DNA of 6,945 bases, taken from NCBI GenBank assembly GCA_031272575.1, contig JAISTO010000029.1, positions 1-6,945 on the forward strand. Direction: 5' to 3'. Position numbers and translations under genes: made by a program. Source of the stretch: Treponema sp. (lineage in GTDB: Bacteria; Spirochaetota; Spirochaetia; Treponematales; Breznakiellaceae). Below the pieces are notes generated by a model, which saw only the letters and a list, made by a program, of their open reading frames with translations, was not told the origin of the DNA and made no database searches. Of the stretch, positions 1 through 4,240 are shown piece by piece (the first letter of the stretch is position 1; the number at the start of each line of letters is the position of its first letter).

Positions 1-297
1 CAGAAACTGTACGAGGATGACGAGGTCTATGCGTTCCGCGACATAGCCCCGCAGGCGCCGGTCCATTTTCTCGTGGTGCCGAAGAAGCACATCCGAAACG
101 TGATGGAAGCGCAGCAGGATGACGTGCCCCTGCTCGGGAAACTGCTCTTCACGGCGCAGCAACTCCTCGCGTCGGAAGGCTGCGCCGAAAGGGGCGGCCG
201 GCTTGTCCTGAACTGCAAAGCGGACGGCATGCAGACCGTGGATCACATTCACGTACACGTTTTGGGGGGACGTCCCCTCGGTTGGCCGCCCGGCTGA
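1..297 (+). CDS. HIT (histidine triad) family nucleotide hydrolase, HINT-like, 5' end missing
   Basis: Frame 1 is open from the first base to a TGA at 295-297 and gives 98 residues. The diagnostic histidine triad H-I-H-V-H-V-L is encoded at 244-264. It is followed by GGR and a C-terminal 'LGWPPG' tail, as in HINT/protein-kinase-C-inhibitor-like proteins. The N-terminal part matches the family core: 'YEDDEVYAFRDIAPQAPVHFLVVPKKHI'-type sequence broken here only by the window edge. Family members hydrolyse purine nucleoside phosphoramidates or AMP-lysine/aminoacyl adenylates in the cytoplasm, with the central triad histidine as nucleophile. About 15-18 residues, including the usual CxFC segment and the start codon, lie outside the window. 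The gene converges on the oxidoreductase operon with only 20 bases between the stop codons. The family call is firm; the exact substrate is unknown. Confidence 0.93.
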   Translation, partial: QKLYEDDEVYAFRDIAPQAPVHFLVVPKKHIRNVMEAQQDDVPLLGKLLFTAQQLLASEGCAERGGRLVLNCKADGMQTVDHIHVHVLGGRPLGWPPG

Positions 298-317
298 GGC
301 GCCGGACAGCCTGCCGC

Positions 318-1079
318 TCACGCCGCGGGGGGCTGCCCCAGACGGTCCTTTATAACCCCCAGCGGGAAGACGGGGATCATCTCCTGTTCGAGCCAGTCCG
401 CGGCGGCGCCCGGTTCCATGCCCCAGTTGGTGGGGCATTGGGAGAGTACCTCGACCATGGTGAAGCCCTGGCCTGCCATCTGCGCCTCGAGCGCGCGGCG
501 GATAAAGCCCTTGGTCTTGCGGGCGTTGGCCGCGTTGTTCACCGCGCCGCGCGCAATGTAGCGCGTCCCCTCGAGCGTGGCGAGGAGTTCGCACACGCGG
601 ATCGGGTACCCCATGCCGGCCCCGTCCGGATCCCGGCCCCAGGGCGCGGTCGCGGCTTTCTGGCCCACCAGCGTGGTCGGCGCCATTTGTCCGCCTGTCA
701 TGCCGTAGATCGCGTTGTTCACAAAGATCGTCGTGAACTTTTCGGCGCGGTTCGCCGCGTGAATCATCTCGGCGGTCCCGATAGCGGCCATGTCGCCATC
801 CCCCTGGTAGCAGATGACGCAGTGATCCGGCAGGACCCGCTTTATGCCGGTGGCGGCCGCGGGCGTTCTGCCGTGGGCGGGCTGCACCGTATCGCAGTCG
901 AAGTAGAGGTCGGCCCAGATTGCGCAGCCCACCGGATTGGTGATCACGGCGCGCTCCCGCAGGCCCAGTTCGTCAATCAATTCCGTAATGATCCGGTGGA
1001 TGATTCCATGCCCGCACCCGGCGCAATACTTCGTCTGCGTCGGGTAAAGGCTATCAGGATAGCCTCGCAGTTTTTTCAT
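318..1079 (-). CDS. 2-oxoacid:ferredoxin oxidoreductase, beta (thiamine pyrophosphate-binding) subunit
   Basis: This 253-residue protein carries the TPP/Mg signature GDGD at residues 93-96, followed by NNAIYGMTGGQ at 121-131. Cysteines at 19 and 22 (CAGCGH), 52 (GCAIW) and 215 (QCPTNW) fit the four ligands of the beta-subunit [4Fe-4S] cluster in this family. With the alpha subunit it would oxidatively decarboxylate a 2-oxoacid plus CoA to acyl-CoA and CO2 and reduce ferredoxin. The reading frame stays open a further 93 codons upstream, but that part overlaps the alpha gene and does not resemble the family. The ATG at 1079 is chosen because it overlaps the alpha stop codon (ATGA), has GGAGGGG 5 bases upstream, and starts the conserved MKKLRGYPDSL. 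The alpha neighbour is VorB-like, so 2-oxoisovalerate is the best substrate guess, but 2-oxoglutarate or another 2-oxoacid cannot be excluded. The gamma subunit expected next to it is absent. Confidence 0.93.
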   Translation of the reverse strand: MKKLRGYPDSLYPTQTKYCAGCGHGIIHRIITELIDELGLRERAVITNPVGCAIWADLYFDCDTVQPAHGRTPAAATGIKRVLPDHCVICYQGDGDMAAIGTAEMIHAANRAEKFTTIFVNNAIYGMTGGQMAPTTLVGQKAATAPWGRDPDGAGMGYPIRVCELLATLEGTRYIARGAVNNAANARKTKGFIRRALEAQMAGQGFTMVEVLSQCPTNWGMEPGAAADWLEQEMIPVFPLGVIKDRLGQPPAA

Positions 1080-2152
1080 TTGTGCCCCTCCAAAATGGCC
1101 TTTGCCTTTGCGAAGACCTCTTCCTCGGTCGGGATGACCCCGCCGCAGTGGCCGAGCAGGTGCACGGGCGCGCTGCCGAGTACGCTTAAGCGCACATCCT
1201 CGACCAGTTGGCCCAGGCTCATTTCGACCGTGAGGATAGGCGCGCCGGTGCTGCCGAGTGCGGCCAGGGCCTCGCCGGGAAAGGGCCACAGGGTGATGGG
1301 CCGGAAGAGCCCCAGTTTGATGCCCTCTTGCGCCGCGAGTTTCTGAGCGCCCAGGCAAACCCGCGCACAGGTGCCGTACGCCACCAGGTTGAGGGCCGCG
1401 CCCTCGGTGCCGCCCGCCTCGAAGCGGGTCTCGTCCTTTTTGATTTGGTCGTAGCGCGCGAAGCGGGCGCGGGTCTTGGCCTCGAGGTTTTCCGGCACCA
1501 GGTCGATGGACGTGATATGCCGCGCCGTTTTTTCAGGCCGCGCTGCCATGTTGCCGGCAGTCCAGCCGCGCGGGGGCAGGTCTTGCGGCGCTTTTTCCGG
1601 GGGCAGCACGACGCCCTCCATCATCTGGCCGATCATGCCGTCCGCCAGTACGAGCACCGGCATCCGGTACCGGTCTGCCAGGTCGAAGGCCTCGTAGGTG
1701 AGGTCAGCGCACTCCTGTACGCTCTTGGGCGCCAGCACTATGCAGTAGTAGTCCCCATGGCCGCCCCCCCGCGTGGACTGGAAGTAGTCCGCCTGCGAGG
1801 GCGCGATGGAGCCCAGCCCCGGCCCCCCCCGCACCACGTTGACGATGACCGCGGGCACGTCGGCCCCCGCGGCGTAGGATATGCCTTCCTGTTTCAAGCT
1901 GATCCCCGGGCTCGACGAACTGGTCATGGCCCGCGCCCCCGCGCAGGAGGCCCCGAAGACCATGTTGATCGCGGCCACCTCGCTTTCCGCCTGAATGAAG
2001 ACCCTGCCCCGCTCGAGCATGTGCCGCGCCATATACGCGATGAGTTCGTTCTGCGGCGTGATCGGGTACCCGAAGTAGGCCCCGCAGCCCGCCCGTATCG
2101 CCGCCTCCGCGATGGCGTCGTTCCCTTTCATCAAGACTTTTTCGTCGTTCAC
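1076..2152 (-). CDS. vorB: 2-oxoacid (3-methyl-2-oxobutanoate):ferredoxin oxidoreductase, alpha subunit VorB
   Basis: This 358-residue protein has the normal length for VorB/KorA alpha subunits. Visible family motifs are GYPITPQNEL (28-37), the TSSSSPGISLKQEG block (77-90), RGGPGLG (108-114), GGGHGDY (129-135) and the C-terminal domain segment GLFRPITLWPFP (281-292). The N-terminal pyrimidine-binding domain and the transketolase C-terminal-like domain together bind TPP with the beta subunit. The start is a GTG at 2152. It overlaps the delta stop as GTGA and has AAAGGAG six bases upstream; the internal Met8 lacks this placement. The 3' end overlaps the beta start as ATGA, so delta, alpha and beta are probably translationally coupled. 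Two long G runs sit in the coding strand (8 G at 1823-1830, 7 G at 1764-1770), but the frame is intact. The VorB call rests on remembered family resemblance; KorA of 2-oxoglutarate oxidoreductase is the main alternative. Confidence 0.92.
   Translation of the reverse strand: MNDEKVLMKGNDAIAEAAIRAGCGAYFGYPITPQNELIAYMARHMLERGRVFIQAESEVAAINMVFGASCAGARAMTSSSSPGISLKQEGISYAAGADVPAVIVNVVRGGPGLGSIAPSQADYFQSTRGGGHGDYYCIVLAPKSVQECADLTYEAFDLADRYRMPVLVLADGMIGQMMEGVVLPPEKAPQDLPPRGWTAGNMAARPEKTARHITSIDLVPENLEAKTRARFARYDQIKKDETRFEAGGTEGAALNLVAYGTCARVCLGAQKLAAQEGIKLGLFRPITLWPFPGEALAALGSTGAPILTVEMSLGQLVEDVRLSVLGSAPVHLLGHCGGVIPTEEEVFAKAKAILEGHK
1085..1091 (-). promoter_or_regulatory. Ribosome binding site of the oxidoreductase beta gene
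   Basis: The minus strand reads GGAGGGG, five bases before ATG 1079, inside the 3' end of vorB. It rules out the longer upstream extension of the beta reading frame as the true start. Confidence 0.75.
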
Positions 2153-2397
2153 GCCGCGCTCCTTTCAGCGGCAGCACTGCCGCCGTCTTCGTACAGGGTG
2201 ATGCAGACGTCCGGGCAGACCTCGAAGCAACTCGCGCACGCAATACACTTTTCGCCCCGCGCGGCCCGCACCGGGTACGTCCCCGCCGCATTCGGCGCCG
2301 TATCCGGCTCGAGCACCTTTAGCGGACAGGCCCGTACGCAGAGGTAACACCCCTTGCAGCGCTCCCGGTCGATGTCGACGTATCCTTTCTTTGCCAT
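2149..2397 (-). CDS. 2-oxoacid:ferredoxin oxidoreductase, delta subunit (2[4Fe-4S] ferredoxin)
   Basis: This 82-residue protein has two classic CxxCxxCxxxCP cluster motifs: CKGCYLCVRACP (residues 14-25) and CIACASCFEVCP, separated by the usual spacer ending in GEKC. It would carry electrons from the TPP-bound intermediate in the alpha/beta subunits to external ferredoxin. It starts at ATG 2397 with AGGAG at 2403-2407, and its stop overlaps the GTG start of the alpha gene by 4 bases. The gene is first in the oxidoreductase operon and has its own promoter-like sequence directly upstream. The Ala-rich tail after the second cluster looks non-conserved. A free-standing ferredoxin is the only real alternative, and the overlap with vorB makes the subunit role much more likely. 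Confidence 0.93.
   Translation of the reverse strand: MAKKGYVDIDRERCKGCYLCVRACPLKVLEPDTAPNAAGTYPVRAARGEKCIACASCFEVCPDVCITLYEDGGSAAAERSAA
2159..2165 (-). promoter_or_regulatory. Ribosome binding site of vorB (supports a GTG start)
   Basis: The minus strand reads AAAGGAG, six bases before GTG 2152. It lies inside the last codons of the ferredoxin gene and decides the non-ATG start of vorB. Confidence 0.75.
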
Positions 2398-2416
2398 AGG
2401 TTCTCCTGTTAAGGGG

Positions 2417-2446
2417 ATAGTAGCGCGAGGGAGGGGGGGAAGTCAA
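2417..2446 (-). promoter_or_regulatory. Probable sigma70-type promoter of the oxidoreductase operon
   Basis: On the minus strand TTGACT (2446-2441) is followed after 18 bases by TACTAT (2422-2417). The predicted transcript starts near 2410, just before the AGGAG of the ferredoxin gene. The spacer contains a C/T-rich run. The -35 box lies two bases after the flavin reductase stop codon, so the operon can be expressed separately from kdgK. This is a consensus match by eye only. Confidence 0.5.
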
Positions 2447-2448
2447 GG

Positions 2449-2964
2449 TCACCCCGCCCCCGGCTTCTCGTAACTGGGGGCCGAGGGGGGTGTTTTGCCT
2501 TTGATCACTTTGTGGTAGTAATCGTAGGTCATGGGGATGCCGGGCGCGGGGGCGCAGTCGGTTAGGCGGCCGACGAAGAGGGTGTGAGTGCCCAGTTCGA
2601 GGGTGTTTTCGAGCGCGCACTCGAGCCAGCCGCAGGCGCCGGTTTCGATGAGCGGGAAACCGGCGGGGCTCAGCGCGTAGGGGAAACCGGCGAACTTGTC
2701 GAAGGTGCGGCCGCTTCGGAACCCGAAGCGGCCTATGGTCTCGAACGTGCAGTCCTGCGAGAGTATCGACACCGAAAAGCCTTTCGCCTCCCGTATGCAG
2801 GCGTTGGTGAAGTTGTCACGGTTCACGCAGATGGAAATGAGCGGCGGGTCAGAGGCGGCCTGGGCCGCCGAGTTGATCGTGCAGCCCGCGAACTTTCCAT
2901 CGCCGGCCTTTGTGCAGGCGATGAAAAGCCCGTAAGTGAGGTTCCGCAGAGCGAGCAGGTCCAT
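2449..2964 (-). CDS. Flavin reductase family protein (FMN-binding split barrel)
   Basis: This 171-residue protein resembles the flavin reductase/flavoredoxin-like group found in anaerobes. Visible features are MDLLALRNLTYGLF at the N-terminus, a DPPLISICVNRDN strand (39-51), FSVSILSQD (63-71), the IGRFGFRSGR region (77-86), GTHTLFVGRL (125-134) and the C-terminal MTYDYYHKVIKGKTPPSAPSY block. It is predicted to bind FMN and transfer electrons between NAD(P)H or an electron-transfer protein and flavin in the cytoplasm. Many relatives carry or adjoin a rubredoxin domain; none is seen here. The start at ATG 2964 has AGAGGT six bases upstream and lies four bases after the kdgK stop. The 27-codon upstream extension overlaps kdgK and is unlike the family. 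The last codons (KPGAG) add little. The physiological partner is unknown. Confidence 0.88.
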   Translation of the reverse strand: MDLLALRNLTYGLFIACTKAGDGKFAGCTINSAAQAASDPPLISICVNRDNFTNACIREAKGFSVSILSQDCTFETIGRFGFRSGRTFDKFAGFPYALSPAGFPLIETGACGWLECALENTLELGTHTLFVGRLTDCAPAPGIPMTYDYYHKVIKGKTPPSAPSYEKPGAG

Positions 2965-2968
2965 GACG

Positions 2969-4015
2969 CTACCTCTGCACCCTGCCTGAGGCGTCGCCCC
3001 CTGCCAGTTTGCGCACCTCGTCAACGGAGACCTGGTTGAAGTCACCCTCTATCGAGTGCTTCAGGCAACTGGCCGCAACCGCGAACTCGAGCGTCTCCTG
3101 CGGGCCGAGGCCGGACAGGTTCCCGTAGATAAGGCCCGCGCCAAAACTGTCGCCGCCGCCCACGCGGTCCACTATGTGCATCGGGTACTTCCGCGAGAAG
3201 TACGCCTCGCCCTTGCGGTAGAGCATCGCGGCCCAGTTGTTGTCGTTTGCGGAAAGGGACTCCCGCAGCGTAATAGCCACCTGCTCGAAGCCGAAGCGGT
3301 CCGCGAGCGCCCTGGCCACCTCCTTGTAGCCTTCGCCGCTCAGTTTCCCGGAACTGATGTCGGTGTTCTGCGCCTTAATGCCGAAGACGTCCGCCGCGTC
3401 TTCCTCGTTGGCGATGCAGACGTCAACGTAATCCATAAGGCCGGACATCACCTGACCTGCCTTCTCGCGGGGCCAGAGGTTTTTGCGGTAGTTGAGGTCG
3501 CAGGAGACCGTGAGCCCCGCGGCCTTCGCCTGTTTGCAGGCTTCTTTTGTCAGGGCCGCGGCGCGGTCCGAAATGGCGGGCGTTATGCCGGTCCAGTGAA
3601 ACCAGGCCGCGCTCTTGCCGGAGGCCGCGCCCTTTTCGGTAAAGATCGCCTTCCAGTCGAAATCCTCCGGCACAGCCTCCGCAATCGCGGAGCCCGCGCG
3701 GTCGTAAAGCACCTTCGAGGGCCGCTGGGATGCGCCCTTTTCCAGGTAGTAGATACCGATGCGGCTGCCCCCCCGCGCTATGCGGGAAGTGTCCACCCCG
3801 AACTGCCGCAGGTTGTTCACCGCGGCCTGGCCGATCTCGTGCGCCGGCACCTTCGTTACAAAGGCCGCGTCAAAACCGAAGTTCGCCAGGGACACGGCCA
3901 CATTCGCCTCGCCCCCCCCGTAGGTCGCGCCGAAACTCTGCGCCTGCACAAAGCGATAGTAACCCTCCGGCGCAAGGCGCAACATTATTTCACCAAAAGT
4001 GATAACCCGTTCCAT
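2969..4015 (-). CDS. kdgK: PfkB-family sugar kinase, probable 2-keto-3-deoxygluconate kinase
   Basis: This 348-residue ribokinase/PfkB-fold protein has the N-terminal TFGEIMLRL, the substrate-side glycine motif GGGEANVAV (33-41), YDRAGSAIA (104-112), DLNYRKNLW (173-181), ANEED (202-206) and the C-terminal anion-hole/catalytic motif GGGDSFGAGL (286-295), with Asp289 as predicted base. This pattern fits KDG kinases, which phosphorylate 2-keto-3-deoxygluconate to KDPG in uronate/pectin breakdown. The start ATG 4015 is preceded by AAGGAG (4027-4022) and a strong promoter. The flavin reductase gene follows after four bases, suggesting a dicistronic unit. No other uronate genes (kdgA, uxaC and so on) are in the window, so the exact sugar is inferred from sequence alone; fructokinase or another COG0524 kinase is the alternative. 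An 8-G run at 3919-3912 encodes the GGG of the substrate motif. Confidence 0.86.
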   Translation of the reverse strand: MERVITFGEIMLRLAPEGYYRFVQAQSFGATYGGGEANVAVSLANFGFDAAFVTKVPAHEIGQAAVNNLRQFGVDTSRIARGGSRIGIYYLEKGASQRPSKVLYDRAGSAIAEAVPEDFDWKAIFTEKGAASGKSAAWFHWTGITPAISDRAAALTKEACKQAKAAGLTVSCDLNYRKNLWPREKAGQVMSGLMDYVDVCIANEEDAADVFGIKAQNTDISSGKLSGEGYKEVARALADRFGFEQVAITLRESLSANDNNWAAMLYRKGEAYFSRKYPMHIVDRVGGGDSFGAGLIYGNLSGLGPQETLEFAVAASCLKHSIEGDFNQVSVDEVRKLAGGDASGRVQR

Positions 4016-4035
4016 GTTTTTCTCCTTGAATGATG

Positions 4036-4065
4036 AGTGTAGCGGGTTGGGGAGGGGAGTGTCAA
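4036..4065 (-). promoter_or_regulatory. Sigma70-type promoter of kdgK, -35 inside the left direct repeat
   Basis: On the minus strand a perfect TTGACA (4065-4060) is followed after 18 bases by TACACT (4041-4036). Transcription would begin near 4029, just ahead of AAGGAG. The spacer is C/T rich. The -35 hexamer is part of the 8-bp direct repeat that flanks the neighbouring insertion element. Confidence 0.62.
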
Positions 4066-4067
4066 GA
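4060..4067. repeat. Left 8-bp direct repeat (putative target-site duplication)
   Basis: TGTCAAGA directly abuts the left terminal inverted repeat and is repeated exactly at 4233-4240. Read on the minus strand it is TCTTGACA and includes the kdgK -35 box. Confidence 0.7.
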
Positions 4068-4086
4068 CCACTGTCAACAAGTTAAG
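4068..4086 (+). repeat. Left terminal inverted repeat
   Basis: This 19-bp end matches the right end at 19 of 19 positions in reverse complement. The minus strand contains an outward-facing TTGACA (4077-4072). Confidence 0.8.
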
Positions 4087-4102
4087 AAAAGTGACAATCG
4101 TC

Positions 4103-4125
4103 ATTCCGCGGCTTGACCGCGGAAT
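4103..4125. repeat. Internal palindrome 1 (9-bp stem)
   Basis: ATTCCGCGG (4103-4111), a 5-base loop, then CCGCGGAAT (4117-4125) form a perfect hairpin. The pattern belongs to the common 'GTCATTCCGCGG...CCGCGGAATC' kind of dispersed bacterial palindrome. No T-run follows, so it is a poor candidate for an intrinsic terminator. Confidence 0.75.
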
Positions 4126-4160
4126 CTCTACCAAAATGGCCCTTTTTTCAATAGATTGCG

Positions 4161-4182
4161 TAGTTCGGTTAAAACCGAACTA
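4161..4182. repeat. Internal palindrome 2 (10-bp stem)
   Basis: TAGTTCGGTT (4161-4170), AA, then AACCGAACTA (4173-4182) form a perfect hairpin with a very tight loop. Confidence 0.75.
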
Positions 4183-4213
4183 TGTCAAGCCCGGCAATGA
4201 CGGCCTTGTTTTC

Positions 4214-4232
4214 CTTAACTTGTTGACAGTGG
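4214..4232 (-). repeat. Right terminal inverted repeat
   Basis: It is the reverse complement of the left end without mismatch. The plus strand contains an outward-facing TTGACA at 4223-4228. Confidence 0.8.
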
Positions 4233-4240
4233 TGTCAAGA
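4233..4240. repeat. Right 8-bp direct repeat, containing the gatA stop codon
   Basis: This is an exact second copy of TGTCAAGA. On the minus strand it reads TCT-TGA-CA, which is the last serine codon and the stop codon of gatA. Confidence 0.7.

Larger units (their letters stand above)
4068..4232. mobile_element. 165-bp MITE-like non-autonomous insertion element
   Basis: The ends are perfect 19-bp inverted repeats: CCACTGTCAACAAGTTAAG at 4068-4086 and its reverse complement at 4214-4232. Exact 8-bp direct repeats TGTCAAGA lie on both sides. The interior is visibly less GC-rich than the flanking genes and holds two strong palindromes plus a second, inner inverted repeat. It encodes no transposase and no credible protein, so it would have to be moved by an enzyme elsewhere in the genome. 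The VIPRLDRGI-type translation across its left part is, from memory, a hallmark of dispersed palindromic repeats annotated as spurious small proteins in many bacteria. The parent IS family is not identified; the 8-bp duplication fits several families. Confidence 0.8.

Noticed and set aside
292..311. Possible bidirectional terminator between the HIT and beta-subunit genes
   Set aside because: Only a 5-bp stem (GGCTG/CAGCC) with a 10-base loop and no T-run on either strand.
282..1346. Plus-strand long frames antisense to the oxidoreductase beta and alpha genes
   Set aside because: Compositionally biased, no family resemblance, and the opposite strand encodes well-recognised proteins.
1079..1358. 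N-terminal extension of the beta subunit
   Set aside because: The extra 93 codons overlap vorB in another frame and lack family similarity, while ATG 1079 has a strong ribosome site.
3056..4033. Plus-strand frame antisense to kdgK
   Set aside because: No motif or ribosome site; kdgK on the other strand has a complete set of PfkB motifs.
4103..4182. Element hairpins as intrinsic terminators of gatCA
   Set aside because: Both stems are perfect, but neither is followed by a T-run in the gatA direction; a transcription-stopping role cannot be supported from sequence.
4060..4240. Riboswitch or attenuator upstream of kdgK
   Set aside because: The paired structure is explained by terminal and internal repeats of a mobile element, and the predicted kdgK transcript starts downstream of it.
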